DNA of 64,000 bases, from positions 186,001 to 250,000 of the forward strand of contig CAWCLF010000001.1 of NCBI GenBank assembly GCA_963796325.1. The letters are read 5' to 3'. A model generated the notes under the pieces. The model was not told the origin of the DNA. It did no database searches and saw only the letters and a list, made by a program, of their open reading frames with translations. The stretch is from CAVYGN01 sp963796325. Lineage in GTDB: Bacteria > Spirochaetota > Brevinematia > Brevinematales > JAOACQ01. The translations under genes were made by a program, and so were the position numbers. Positions 51,664-61,075 of this stretch are shown piece after piece (positions within the stretch are counted from its first letter, which is position 1; each line of letters starts with the position of its first letter).

Positions 51664-52131
51664 TCAATTAAACTGCGTCGACAGGAATACGGGAAGACCC
51701 ATCTGCCTGATCTCATCCTGCAGATTTTCTATATCGTCGATATGACGGTCTTCATCCTTGAGTATCGATTCGAGGATTTCCTTTGTCGCATTATCCGCAA
51801 CTTCAACTGCAAGCTTGATAGCCTCATTATACGATTTTATGGCCCCTTCCTCCAGGTAGTGATCGTTGTCGAGCTGTTTAGGAACCTCGCTGCCTATTTT
51901 TATCTCCCTGTAATTTGAAACTACCGGCATGCCCTCTAAAAACAGGATCCGTCCGATCAGCTTTTCGGCGTGCTTCATTTCGTCTATAGCCCTCTTCTGA
52001 TAATGGTCATGAAGCTTTCCGTATCCCCAGTTTTCGGCTATCTCGGCATGAACCATGTATTGGTTGACGGCTGTCAGTTCATCGGCAATTAGAGAGTTGA
52101 GCGTGTCAATAAGGTTCTTGTTACCTTTCAT
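51664..52131 (-). CDS. bfr: Bacterioferritin
   Basis: 155 residues, one four-helix bundle. Ferroxidase ligands Glu18, Glu51, His54 and the EDRHIDD motif near residue 127 are in place, and Met52 (EMKHAEKLIGRILFLEG) is the inter-subunit haem ligand, so it is a haem-binding Bfr rather than a plain ferritin. 24-mer iron storage and peroxide detoxification in the cytosol. The SD (CCGGGAGGATTTATT) precedes the ATG. Confidence 0.95.
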   Translation of the reverse strand: MKGNKNLIDTLNSLIADELTAVNQYMVHAEIAENWGYGKLHDHYQKRAIDEMKHAEKLIGRILFLEGMPVVSNYREIKIGSEVPKQLDNDHYLEEGAIKSYNEAIKLAVEVADNATKEILESILKDEDRHIDDIENLQDEIRQMGLPVFLSTQFN

Positions 52132-52261
52132 AATAAATCCTCCCGGAACTTGATTTATGACTGTATATGATTAAAATCGAAAAAAGAATTGCAATGAATC
52201 TTAAATTTATCGCTTCTGGCCGGCATCGTCAAGTATATTTTATATTATTTTATTAGTAAGA

Positions 52262-52290
52262 TTGACAAAATACCGGACTTTATGTATACT
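52262..52290 (+). promoter_or_regulatory. Sigma70-type promoter of the XRE-cupin / leuCD genes
   Basis: TTGACA at 52262-52267, 17 bp, TATACT at 52285-52290. The next gene starts at 52338 (or 52320). Confidence 0.75.
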
Positions 52291-52337
52291 TAATATACTT
52301 AATTATAGATTAATATTATATGAAGCGGGCGGCTTTT

Positions 52338-52907
52338 ATGAAATATCAATTCGGCGATAAAATCCGTGAAATCAGGGAGAGAAAGGGGCTGACATTAAAA
52401 GAGGTTGCTAATAAAGCGGGCCTCTCCGAAAGCCTTATATCACAGATTGAACGCAACAGGATATCCCCCGCTCTTGATACTCTCCTTTCAATAGCCGATA
52501 TCCTTGAAATCGATATTGAATACCTGTTCAGCGACTATAAAAAGGAGAGGAATGTAAATATAGTCAGGGAAAATGAACGGAGAAAGATAACTATCCAGGG
52601 AACCACATATGAACAATTATCCCACATATACGGGGCGGGCCAGGAACATGGGATCGAGGCTTATTATCTTGAGATCGAGCCCGGTTGTGAAAAGGGAAGC
52701 GATGAATACGGACATGTCGGCAGGGAATTGGGAGTCATAATCGAAGGGGAAGGAAGTTTCTGGATCGGCAGGAAAACGCTGGAATTGAAAGCCGGCGACA
52801 GCATTTCATTTTCTTCGGACTCTCCCCATATGCTTAAAAATACCGGGAAAGATAAACTCAGGGCTTTCTGGGTTGTTACTCCGCCTAAAATGATCTTTGG
52901 GAAATAA
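52338..52907 (+). CDS. XRE-family transcriptional regulator with C-terminal cupin
   Basis: 189 residues from ATG 52338 (an in-frame ATG at 52320 is possible; neither has a strong SD). HTH_3 domain (~3-60, IREIRERKGLTLKEVANKAG; LSESLISQIERNRISPAL) followed by a cupin_2 domain (~105-185, with ELGVIIEGEGSFWIGRKTLE and GDSISFSSDSPHMLKNTG). Such proteins bind DNA and sense a small acid, amine or sugar. It is 16 bases upstream of the leuC-like gene and likely controls it. Confidence 0.9.
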   Translation: MKYQFGDKIREIRERKGLTLKEVANKAGLSESLISQIERNRISPALDTLLSIADILEIDIEYLFSDYKKERNVNIVRENERRKITIQGTTYEQLSHIYGAGQEHGIEAYYLEIEPGCEKGSDEYGHVGRELGVIIEGEGSFWIGRKTLELKAGDSISFSSDSPHMLKNTGKDKLRAFWVVTPPKMIFGK

Positions 52908-52923
52908 AAAAAGGAGGAATTAA

Positions 52924-54210
52924 ATGGGATATACGATTGCGGAAAAGATTTTCAACAGTCATGTGATCGACAAGCCTTTTGAAGGAAATTATGTCCTGAA
53001 AATGGATGAGATTTTTTGTCATGAAATAACGACGCCCATTGCAATAACGGACTTGATGGCCAGGGGAAAAGACAGGGTATACGACCCTTGCAGGATTAAG
53101 GCTGTTATTGATCATGTCACCCCGGCAAAAGATTCCAAGACAGCCGAGCAGGGTAAGATAATGCGTGATTGGGCGAAAAGGCATGGGATTAAGGATTTTT
53201 TTGACATCGGTTCCAACGGCGTCTGCCATGCCCTGTTTCCCGAGAAGGGTTTTGTGCGCCCGGGTTTTACAGTCATTATGGGCGACTCGCATACATGCAC
53301 TCATGGAGCCTTCGGCGCTTTTGCGGCAGGGGTCGGGACGACCGATCTCGAAGTCGGTATCTTAAAGGGAGTCTGCGCTTTCAAGTATCCCGCTACCATT
53401 AAATTCGTCCTTAACGGCGCACTTAAGAAAGGGGTTTTTGCCAAAGACGTGATACTCTATATCATTTCAAGGATAAGTGTAAGCGGTGCGACCGACATGG
53501 TAATGGAATTCACAGGGCCTGTTATTGACAGGATGTCGATGGAATCCAGGATGACTCTTTGCAATATGGCCGTAGAAGCCGGCGGGACAAGCGGGATCTG
53601 TTATCCCGACATGACTACTGTCGAATATTTATGGGAATTTATAAAGGAAGAATTCGGATCCAAGGAAGATGCCTTGAAGGATTATTCGAAATGGATATCG
53701 GATTCCGACGCGGTATATGAAAAGAGTATTGAATATGATCTTTCTAATCTGGAACCCATGGTAACCTACGGTTATAAACCGGACCAGGTGAAAACTGTAA
53801 AAGAAATGGAAGGTACAAGGGTGGACCAGGTTTATATAGGCAGTTGTACGAACGGCAGGATAGAGGATTTACAGGAGGCTGCTTCCATCCTGAAAGGTAA
53901 AAAAGTGGCTCAGGGTGTGCGGGGAATACTTTCTCCCGCGACTCCTCGGGTTTACACGGAAGCCTTGAAGCAGGGGATTATTGAAATTTTTGCCGATGCC
54001 GGATTCTGCATAACCAACCCGACCTGCGGAGCATGCCTTGGCATGTCCAATGGAGTCCTGGCTGCGGGCGAAATATGCGCCTCGACGACGAACCGGAATT
54101 TTTACGGGCGCATGGGAAAGGGAGGCATGGTGCACCTGATGAGCCCTGCAACTGCGGCGGCAACAGCGATAAAGGGAAGTATAACAAACTCGACCTTATA
54201 TTTAGGATAA
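52924..54210 (+). CDS. Aconitase-family dehydratase large subunit (LeuC type)
   Basis: 428 residues, the bacterial/archaeal short LeuC class. [4Fe-4S] ligands lie in IGSCTNGRIEDL and NPTCGACLGM, with MGDSHTCTHGAFGAFAAGVG earlier. It would isomerise 3-isopropylmalate (leucine) or a related acid such as homocitrate, methylmalate or dimethylmalate. leuA and leuB are not next to it, so the substrate is open. AAAAAGGAGGAATTAA precedes the ATG. Confidence 0.88.
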   Translation: MGYTIAEKIFNSHVIDKPFEGNYVLKMDEIFCHEITTPIAITDLMARGKDRVYDPCRIKAVIDHVTPAKDSKTAEQGKIMRDWAKRHGIKDFFDIGSNGVCHALFPEKGFVRPGFTVIMGDSHTCTHGAFGAFAAGVGTTDLEVGILKGVCAFKYPATIKFVLNGALKKGVFAKDVILYIISRISVSGATDMVMEFTGPVIDRMSMESRMTLCNMAVEAGGTSGICYPDMTTVEYLWEFIKEEFGSKEDALKDYSKWISDSDAVYEKSIEYDLSNLEPMVTYGYKPDQVKTVKEMEGTRVDQVYIGSCTNGRIEDLQEAASILKGKKVAQGVRGILSPATPRVYTEALKQGIIEIFADAGFCITNPTCGACLGMSNGVLAAGEICASTTNRNFYGRMGKGGMVHLMSPATAAATAIKGSITNSTLYLG

Positions 54211-54221
54211 AAGGAGAGCAT

Positions 54222-54740
54222 ATGAAAAAATTCGGCGGAAAAGTATTGTTCCTCGACAGGGATAATATAAATACGGATGAAATAATACCTGCAAAATATC
54301 TTACGGAGATAACCAAGGAGGCATTAAAGCCGCATTGCCTGGAGGATTTGAGCCTTGAAGGTTTCGATCCCGGGAATATCGAAGGTTCCGGAGTGATAAT
54401 TTCAAGGTCCAATTTCGGCTGCGGGTCATCAAGGGAGCATGCTCCATGGGCGCTTGAAGTTAACGGTATTACCGCAGTTGTAGCTGTAAGTTACGCACGT
54501 ATTTTCAGGCAGAATATGTTTAACGGCGGTTTATTGGCAATCGAGCTTCCGAAGGAAATTATAGATGAACTTTTTATAAAATACTCGAAAGGCGCTGAAA
54601 TAAGGATCGACCTTGAAAAATCTTCGCTGAAAATTGAGGGCGGAGGCAATAGCGATGAAATAAAATTCAAACTTGACCCTTTCGATGCAGAGATTGTAAA
54701 AGCCGGCGGGTGGGTTGATTATGCCGATAAAAAATATTAA
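54222..54740 (+). CDS. Aconitase-family dehydratase small subunit (LeuD type)
   Basis: 172 residues from ATG 54222 (AAAGGAGAGCAT upstream); a longer in-frame reading into leuC lacks an SD. Swivelling domain with NINTDEIIPAKYL, the substrate loop residues TEIT, and SRSNFGCGSSREHAPWALEV. The YLTE loop differs from YLRT and YLNT forms common in isopropylmalate isomerases. 11 bases after the large subunit gene, forming a heterodimer with it. Confidence 0.88.
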   Translation: MKKFGGKVLFLDRDNINTDEIIPAKYLTEITKEALKPHCLEDLSLEGFDPGNIEGSGVIISRSNFGCGSSREHAPWALEVNGITAVVAVSYARIFRQNMFNGGLLAIELPKEIIDELFIKYSKGAEIRIDLEKSSLKIEGGGNSDEIKFKLDPFDAEIVKAGGWVDYADKKY

Positions 54741-54756
54741 TTGAAGAGGTAAAAAA

Positions 54757-55389
54757 ATGAAATTGTCATCGATTCAGAGAATTTGCGGTATATCGCTTAT
54801 AGCGGGAGCGGCATTGTTTTTTGTTTATTCAGTATTCTGGCCCCTGCTTTTACCGGTATCTCAAAGGGTTTCGGATTATTCCAGGCTGGTACTGGACCCA
54901 AATTGGGAATGGCTTGCTTCGGCGGCTCTTGCGGGGGTTCTGCTGATGATCTTCGGGTTTGCCGGCGTTTATTCGAGATTATATTCCAGCGCCGGCATAA
55001 TCGGGCTCCTGGGTTTTATTTTGCTCGAATTGGCATATATTTTCCAGGCCTGCCAGATAACCTGGGAAGTTTTTCTTTACCCTGTCTTTGCCGCCAACAG
55101 CTCGTTTGCGGCTCTTTTAAGAGACCGGATCATTATCGATTCGCCGCTTGTAGGTATTTTTAGATTATTATCCAGAGGCTCTATAATAATGGGAATAATA
55201 GTTTTCTGCTTTTCCCTTTTACGTTCGAAGGAATATCATAAAAGCGCCGGGATACTGATCTTTGCCGGTGCAATTGCTTATTCCCTGGGCGGGTTTATAT
55301 CATTTTATGTTGCAATTGCCGGAATTTTTGTTTTATCGGCGGGAAGTGTGATCCTCGGTTTCAAGCTGATGAGTAAACCCGCGGCCTGA
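54757..55389 (+). CDS. Polytopic membrane protein of unknown function
   Basis: 210 residues with about six hydrophobic segments, for example ISLIAGAALFFVYSVFWPLL, ASAALAGVLLMIFGFAGVY, IIGLLGFILLELAYIFQAC and FYVAIAGIFVLSAGSVILGF. No recognisable motif or signal peptide. It starts 16 bases after the leuD-like gene with GAAGAGGTAAAAA upstream, so it may be co-transcribed. Confidence 0.75.
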   Translation: MKLSSIQRICGISLIAGAALFFVYSVFWPLLLPVSQRVSDYSRLVLDPNWEWLASAALAGVLLMIFGFAGVYSRLYSSAGIIGLLGFILLELAYIFQACQITWEVFLYPVFAANSSFAALLRDRIIIDSPLVGIFRLLSRGSIIMGIIVFCFSLLRSKEYHKSAGILIFAGAIAYSLGGFISFYVAIAGIFVLSAGSVILGFKLMSKPAA

Positions 55390-55447
55390 CCGGCAGGATG
55401 CCTTCACCGAAGAACAAAATATTTGTTATAAATAACGGGGGATTATC

Positions 55448-56377
55448 ATGAAAAAATCGACAATTATCTGGACAGGAGCCGCAGTTTTGCTTCTGGGTCT
55501 ATCTCTGACTCTTAAATATGCAAATCCGGATATCCCGGTCAGCCGGCTCATACCCAAATATACCAACGTCGACTCAAAGTTCGTCGCTCTCGAAGGGACG
55601 GACTTCCATTACAGGGACGAAGGTTCGGGTTATCCGGTTGTGCTTATTCATGGTTTTTCCTCCTCGCTTCACACATGGGACGGATGGGTGATGAATCTTA
55701 CAAACCGTTTCCGTGTTGTCCGTCTCGATATGCCGGGTTTCGGGCTTACAGGGCCCTGGAAAGGCCATCCGCCGACAATGGAAAACTCCGTCAAAGCAGT
55801 CGATCTGCTTGTCGCTTCTTTGAAGATCACGAATTTTGCCCTATGCGGTAATTCCCTGGGCGGAAGAGTCGCCTGGGAATATACTGTCGTTCATCCGGAT
55901 AAGGTCTCAAAACTGATTCTGGAAGATGCCGGCGGCTATCCGCAGAATTCCGGTCATATGCCGGTACTTGACCTGGCCAGATACCCGTTATTCGGCCGCA
56001 TTATCAAACTCCTCACCACTAAAAAGATGGTGGCTGAAAATGTAATAAAAGCTTATGCCGATAAATCGAAGTTTACACCTGCGCTTGAAGAACGATATTA
56101 TGAATTGATTATGAGAGAAGGAAACCGCGACCAGATCGGAGCAAGGATGAGGATAATCGAACCGGATAATTCGGGCATGATTAAAACGATCAGGAAGCCG
56201 GCGCTTATATTGTGGGGGCAGGAAGACAGGCTTATTCCAGTCGAGAATGCCTACCGGTTCCACAGGGATATCGCCGGTTCAAAGCTTGTAATCTATGCTA
56301 ATGTAGGGCATATGCCGATGGAAGAAGCGCCCGGCATGTCGGTAAATGATGTAATACAGTTCCTGATGGAAAAATAA
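55448..56377 (+). CDS. Alpha/beta-hydrolase, membrane-anchored or secreted
   Basis: 309 residues. N-terminal signal-anchor (TIIWTGAAVLLLGLSLTLKY), then an alpha/beta-hydrolase fold: oxyanion HGFSSSLHTW, nucleophile elbow CGNSLGGRVAWE, Asp in LWGQEDRLIPVE and His in NVGHMPMEEAP. Helical cap ~170-240. Likely an esterase or C-C hydrolase; the substrate cannot be inferred. GGGGGATTATC precedes the ATG. Confidence 0.88.
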   Translation: MKKSTIIWTGAAVLLLGLSLTLKYANPDIPVSRLIPKYTNVDSKFVALEGTDFHYRDEGSGYPVVLIHGFSSSLHTWDGWVMNLTNRFRVVRLDMPGFGLTGPWKGHPPTMENSVKAVDLLVASLKITNFALCGNSLGGRVAWEYTVVHPDKVSKLILEDAGGYPQNSGHMPVLDLARYPLFGRIIKLLTTKKMVAENVIKAYADKSKFTPALEERYYELIMREGNRDQIGARMRIIEPDNSGMIKTIRKPALILWGQEDRLIPVENAYRFHRDIAGSKLVIYANVGHMPMEEAPGMSVNDVIQFLMEK

Positions 56378-56424
56378 CAGACAACCTCGCCTGATATATA
56401 TAATCGGCGGTCTGAAGCCACTGC

Positions 56425-56487
56425 TACCGCTATTCACTATTGACTTTCTACTTATGACTGTCGACTGTCGATTGCTGACTGTTGTAC
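56425..56487. repeat. Degenerate heptamer tandem repeat (consensus NNTGACT)
   Basis: Nine 7-base steps from 56425: TACCGCT, ATTCACT, ATTGACT, TTCTACT, TATGACT, GTCGACT, GTCGATT, GCTGACT, GTTGTAC. The last positions of each unit keep ACT, the first are variable. It lies in the spacer between the alpha/beta-hydrolase gene and the pheS promoter. Confidence 0.8.
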
Positions 56488-56498
56488 GCCCTTCTATA

Positions 56499-56527
56499 TT
56501 GTAAATATTCACATTTTAATTTAAAAT
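56499..56527 (+). promoter_or_regulatory. Sigma70-type promoter of pheST
   Basis: TTGTAA at 56499-56504, 17 bp, TAAAAT at 56522-56527, about 28 bases before the pheS ATG. No T-box or leader peptide is visible; the leader is too short for one. Confidence 0.6.
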
Positions 56528-56555
56528 AACTCATGTTTTTTTCGGAGTATAATAT

Positions 56556-57581
56556 ATGAAGGAAGAATTGCTCAAGATAAGGGACGAATTGCGGCGTGAA
56601 TTATCGGGAGCTTCCGGTCCAAGGGCTCTTGAGGATTTGAAGGTTAAATACCTGGGCAAAAAGGGTTTATTAAAGGAAATATTAAGCCGTCTTGGTGCAA
56701 TGAGCATTGAAGAAAAAAAGGAAATAGGCAAACTGGCTAACGAAATCAAAGATGAAATAAGCCGTCTCCTTGATGAAGCATTTTTGGTTTTTGGTAAAAA
56801 GGAAAAAGAGGAAAAACTTAAAACCGGTGTTGCAGATATCACTCTGCCCCTTAATGTTCCTCCTTTAGGGTATTATCACCCTCTGACGCTTGTTCAGGAA
56901 AAGATGGTAAATATATTCAAAAGCATGGGATACAGCGTGGCTGACGGTCCTGAAATGGAAGATGAATATTATAATTTCGAGGCTCTCAATATTCCTCCCT
57001 ACCATCCTGCAAGGGATGATCATGACTCATTCTTTTTCGGGGGGTCTAAACTTCTCAGGACCCACACTTCGCCGGTTCAGGTCAGGACGATGAAAATCAA
57101 AAAGCCTCCTATCGCTATTATTGTGCCGGGAAGGTGCTACAGGAGGGATGCGGTTGACGCCACCCATTCGCCTGTTTTCTACCAGATGGAAGGGCTTGTC
57201 GTCGATAAGGGAATATCCTTCGCCGATCTCAAGGGCACTCTGCTTCTATGGAGTAAGCTTATGTTCGGAGAAAGTACGAATATAAGGCTGCGGCCCGATT
57301 ACTTTCCTTTTACCGAGCCTTCCGCTGAACTGGCGGTGACATGCCCCGTATGTCATGGAGAAAAATGCGGCGTATGCAAGCATACCGGCTGGGTGGAACT
57401 GATGGGCTGCGGCCTTGTCGACCCGATAGTCCTTGAAAACTGCGGGATCGATCCCGATATCTATTCCGGATTTGCATTCGGGCTTGGGATTGAAAGGGTT
57501 GCCATGACTGTTTACGGCATCAAGGATATACGGCAGTTTTACGAGAACGACTTGAGGCTCCTGAAGCAGTTCGTTAAGTAA
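56556..57581 (+). CDS. pheS: Phenylalanyl-tRNA synthetase alpha subunit
   Basis: 341 residues. N-terminal coiled coil (~1-80, contacts tRNA), class II core with motif 2 GRCYRRDAVDATHSPVFYQM and motif 3 GFAFGLGIERVAMTVYGI. A Cys-rich insertion (CPVCHGEKCGVCKHTGW), usual in bacterial PheS, is partly present with four Cys. Forms (alpha-beta)2 with PheT. CGGAG lies upstream of the ATG. Confidence 0.97.
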   Translation: MKEELLKIRDELRRELSGASGPRALEDLKVKYLGKKGLLKEILSRLGAMSIEEKKEIGKLANEIKDEISRLLDEAFLVFGKKEKEEKLKTGVADITLPLNVPPLGYYHPLTLVQEKMVNIFKSMGYSVADGPEMEDEYYNFEALNIPPYHPARDDHDSFFFGGSKLLRTHTSPVQVRTMKIKKPPIAIIVPGRCYRRDAVDATHSPVFYQMEGLVVDKGISFADLKGTLLLWSKLMFGESTNIRLRPDYFPFTEPSAELAVTCPVCHGEKCGVCKHTGWVELMGCGLVDPIVLENCGIDPDIYSGFAFGLGIERVAMTVYGIKDIRQFYENDLRLLKQFVK

Positions 57582-57590
57582 GGAGGAATT

Positions 57591-59942
57591 ATGAAGGTTA
57601 CATACAACTGGCTCAAAGAGTTTGTCAATATAGATATACCGGCATGGGACCTTGCTCAGAAACTTACTTCTGCGGGACCTGAAGTGACGGGGATTAAAAA
57701 TATAGGCATAAACCCGGATAACCGTGATAAAATCATTCTGGCGCGCGTTTCCGCTATAGAAGCTCATCCCCTTGCCGATAACCTAAGAATTGTTACAGCT
57801 ATGTCTTTCAGGAACACTTATAGCCTGGTTACGAACAGCAGGTCCCTTGAAAAGGGTTTTCATGTAGTTATCGCACTTCCGGGTACTATACTGCCGAACG
57901 GGATGAAAATAAGTGAAGCTGTAATCAAGGGAGAGAAATCTCAAGGGATGATCCTTGCAAAAGAACATCTCAATCTTGAAGATAAAAGCCAGGATATATG
58001 GAACCTCGGTAAAGATGAAAAAAAAGCGAAGTTAGAGTTCGAAACTTATTCCGAAGAGGATTTCCTGCTTGAAGTGGAACTGACAAGCAACCGCTCAGAC
58101 TGCCTTTCAGTTATAGGAATAGCAAGAGAGGTTGCGGCAATTCTGGATAAGGAATTGACCATTCCGCTTCCTCCGTCTTTTGAAATGAACGAAGAAATCC
58201 CGGACATATCTATAGATGACAGGAATCTCTGTCCGAGATATTCGGCGAGGGTATTAAGGGGAATAAAGGTGGCTGAATCCCCGGAATGGATAAAGAGGAA
58301 GCTCGAATTATGCGGAATAAGAGCCATAAATAATATTGTAGATGCGACAAATTACGTTCTTCTGGAAATCGGGCATCCGATGCATGCTTTCGATCTGTCG
58401 AAGCTCGATGGAGAGAGAATTCTAGTCAGGAAAGCAGAGAATGCCGAAACCGTCAAGACGCTGGACGGGCAGGAGCGCACCCTGGATGACAGTATGCTTT
58501 TAATTACAGACGGGAAAAAGGCCGTCGCCCTTGCAGGCATTATGGGCGGAGAAAACAGTTCGGTCAATACGGATACGACCGATATACTCCTTGAAAGCGC
58601 TTATTTTGATCCTGTTGCAATCAGGCAAACATCAAAAAAATTAGGACTGCGCACAGAGGCATCATACAGGTTTGAAAGAACCGCAGACTGGGGAATAACG
58701 GTTGGAGCTATTGAGAGGGCTACAGAAATCATACTTTTGACCTGTGTACCGGCGATATCCAAAGTCAGAGATGAATATGTCAATATCTTTAAAGATAAAA
58801 TAATCAATGTCAAGGCAGATTATGTTTCATTAAAGTTAGGCATTAAAATGACCCTCCGCGCGATAGAATCGATCCTTAAAAGATTAAAGTTTACAATACT
58901 TGCAAAAAGGGAGGACGCCCTTGAAATCAAGGTGCCGACCTTCCGTTCGGATATATCCAGGGTTATCGATATCGTGGAAGAAGCGGCCAGGATATACGGA
59001 TATAATAATATTCCTCAAAACATGTTCAGGCCTCCTGTCGATATGGAAAGTCTCATTCATAAAAGCGACGAGGAAAACTTTTTGAGGGAAATTTTACGGG
59101 GGCAGGGCTTCACTGAGGCTTATACTGTCAGCTTTACCGGTGAAAATGAACTGGATATATTTAAAACCGGTTCGGATAACCTTCTAAAGCTCCAGAACCC
59201 GCTTTCTGCCGATGCGACGATAATGAGGAATTATTTATTCATGGGTCTTCTCAGGGCTGTAGAATATAATGTAAAAAACGCTTATATCGATGAGGCGAGA
59301 TTTTATGAAATCGGCCGGACGTTTAACAAAAAAAAGAACAGTTTCATAGAAACAAAAAAAGCCGGGTTTGCTCTTTACGGGGAAAAGTATGATTTTTACA
59401 GGGCATCAGGACTGTTGGAATATATACTTATGAAAACCGGAGTACGGAAGATTGATTTTAAAAAGAGCTCTTACAAATTTCTTCATCCCATCAATTCGGC
59501 CGAAGCGGTCGTGGAAGGTAAAATCATCGGGTTTGCCGGGGAAGTGCATCCTGATATTCTTGAAAAACTGGACCTGCGCGGGAATGTATATGTCTGTGAA
59601 CTTGAAACCGCTCCTTTAAAGGAATATCTGAACAGGGACAGGCAGCTTGCCGAAGTGAGTAAATTTCCTCCCAACGGACGCGATATCTCGCTTGTTATTA
59701 ACGATGAGATCCCTTCCCGCGGAATTATGCTTGAAATCGGAACTTTTCATGAATGGATACAGGATATTAAATTCGTCGATCTTTTCAAGGGTCCGCAGAT
59801 CGGCAAGAATAAAAAGAGCGTTACTTTTTCAATCACTTTCCAGAGCAGAGAACGGACCCTGACTGATGATGAAGTAAATTCCATTATGGAAAAACTTTCG
59901 GCAAATCTCAAAGAAAAATACGGTGCGGAGCTAAGGGAATAA
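57591..59942 (+). CDS. pheT: Phenylalanyl-tRNA synthetase beta subunit
   Basis: 783 residues: OB tRNA-binding domain (~40-150), B3/B4 editing domain (~200-370, with AINNIVDATNYVLLEIGHPM), B5 (~400-470), synthetase-like core (~490-680) and a C-terminal FDX-ACB domain (KFPPNGRDISLVINDEIP, SRERTLTDDEVN). AAGGAGGAATT precedes the ATG, 9 bases after pheS. Complete length. Confidence 0.97.
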   Translation: MKVTYNWLKEFVNIDIPAWDLAQKLTSAGPEVTGIKNIGINPDNRDKIILARVSAIEAHPLADNLRIVTAMSFRNTYSLVTNSRSLEKGFHVVIALPGTILPNGMKISEAVIKGEKSQGMILAKEHLNLEDKSQDIWNLGKDEKKAKLEFETYSEEDFLLEVELTSNRSDCLSVIGIAREVAAILDKELTIPLPPSFEMNEEIPDISIDDRNLCPRYSARVLRGIKVAESPEWIKRKLELCGIRAINNIVDATNYVLLEIGHPMHAFDLSKLDGERILVRKAENAETVKTLDGQERTLDDSMLLITDGKKAVALAGIMGGENSSVNTDTTDILLESAYFDPVAIRQTSKKLGLRTEASYRFERTADWGITVGAIERATEIILLTCVPAISKVRDEYVNIFKDKIINVKADYVSLKLGIKMTLRAIESILKRLKFTILAKREDALEIKVPTFRSDISRVIDIVEEAARIYGYNNIPQNMFRPPVDMESLIHKSDEENFLREILRGQGFTEAYTVSFTGENELDIFKTGSDNLLKLQNPLSADATIMRNYLFMGLLRAVEYNVKNAYIDEARFYEIGRTFNKKKNSFIETKKAGFALYGEKYDFYRASGLLEYILMKTGVRKIDFKKSSYKFLHPINSAEAVVEGKIIGFAGEVHPDILEKLDLRGNVYVCELETAPLKEYLNRDRQLAEVSKFPPNGRDISLVINDEIPSRGIMLEIGTFHEWIQDIKFVDLFKGPQIGKNKKSVTFSITFQSRERTLTDDEVNSIMEKLSANLKEKYGAELRE

Positions 59943-59964
59943 TCAAACTAAAACAGGAGGGGTT

Positions 59965-60951
59965 ATGAAATTCAGGATCCTGGGTAAAACCGGGTTCAAG
60001 GTATCTGTCGTCTCCCTCGGAACCTGGCAGCTTGGAGGGAAGTGGGGAGATCCTTTCAGTTTCAATGTTGCTGAAAAGACAGTAAATGCAGCTATCGATA
60101 ACGGGGTAAATTTTATCGATACTGCCGATGTTTATTCAGACGGCAAAAGCGAAGCCGCTGTAGCTAAGATAGTGAAAAAACGAAAAGAGAGAATATATAT
60201 TGCGACGAAATGCGGAAGAAGGATATCTCCGCATACAGCTCTAAATTTCAGTCCGGAAAAACTGGCCGGATTTGTCGAAGACAGCCTGAAAAACATGGAG
60301 ATGGATACGATAGATCTTATACAGCTTCATTGCCCTCCTACGGAAATATACTACCGGCCTGAATATTTCGTCATGTTCGACAAACTGAAACAGCAGGGAA
60401 AAATATTGAACCTGGGCGTCAGTGTTGAAAAAGTGGAAGAAGGTCTTAAAGCGATTGAATACCCGAATGTCGCTTCAGTCCAGATAATCTTTAACATGTT
60501 CAGGCACAGGCCGTCAGAACTATTTTTCAAAGAGGCTGCCGGCAAGAACGTGGGGATCCTGGCCAGGGTACCCCTTGCCAGCGGTTTATTGTCCGGTAAA
60601 ATGAACTCGAACACGGCCTTCGGACCTCTTGATCACAGGACTTTTAACAGGGAAGGCGCCTCATTCGACCGTGGAGAAACATTTTCCGGTGTCGATTTCG
60701 GCTCCGGCCTTGAAGCTGTGAAAGAATTAAAAAAGGTTTTCGGCGATAAAAAACCCCTGGCGGACTGGGCAATCAGATGGATTCTTATGTATAAAGAGGT
60801 TTCCTGTGTAATACCGGGGGCCTCGAATCCCGGGCAGATTATCGATAACATCAAAGCTGCCCAAATGCCGGCCCTTTCAGGGCCTCAAATGAGTTCTGTG
60901 GCAGAGATATATAATAAATACATAAAACAATCCGTTCACCATTTGTGGTAG
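59965..60951 (+). CDS. Aldo/keto reductase
   Basis: 328 residues. RILGKTGFKVSVVSLGTWQL start, Asp and Tyr of the tetrad in FIDTADVYSDGKSE, Lys in IATKCGRR, His in IQLHCPPTE; ends with IPGASNPGQIIDN, the cofactor-binding SxxxxN region. NADPH-dependent carbonyl reductase of the broad YhdN/tas-type group. ACAGGAGGGGTT precedes the ATG. Substrate unknown. Confidence 0.92.
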   Translation: MKFRILGKTGFKVSVVSLGTWQLGGKWGDPFSFNVAEKTVNAAIDNGVNFIDTADVYSDGKSEAAVAKIVKKRKERIYIATKCGRRISPHTALNFSPEKLAGFVEDSLKNMEMDTIDLIQLHCPPTEIYYRPEYFVMFDKLKQQGKILNLGVSVEKVEEGLKAIEYPNVASVQIIFNMFRHRPSELFFKEAAGKNVGILARVPLASGLLSGKMNSNTAFGPLDHRTFNREGASFDRGETFSGVDFGSGLEAVKELKKVFGDKKPLADWAIRWILMYKEVSCVIPGASNPGQIIDNIKAAQMPALSGPQMSSVAEIYNKYIKQSVHHLW

Positions 60952-60993
60952 GGCATCCCCCGAACCGGCACAAGGTATTATTTATTCATGCTA

Positions 60994-61021
60994 TTGACAT
61001 TTAGCAGTTTTTAATTAAAAT
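60994..61021 (+). promoter_or_regulatory. Sigma70-type promoter of the HEAT/lipoprotein trio
   Basis: TTGACA at 60994-60999, 16 bp, TAAAAT at 61016-61021; ATG at 61076. Confidence 0.7.
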
Positions 61022-61075
61022 TATTTGACGATTAGGTTTAATTTTATCGATTATTATTATCGAGGAGTGTATTTT

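Noticed and set aside
56425..56487. DnaA-box cluster or replication origin
   Set aside because: No TTATCCACA-like 9-mers are present and there is no dnaA or dnaN nearby; the heptamer pattern is different.
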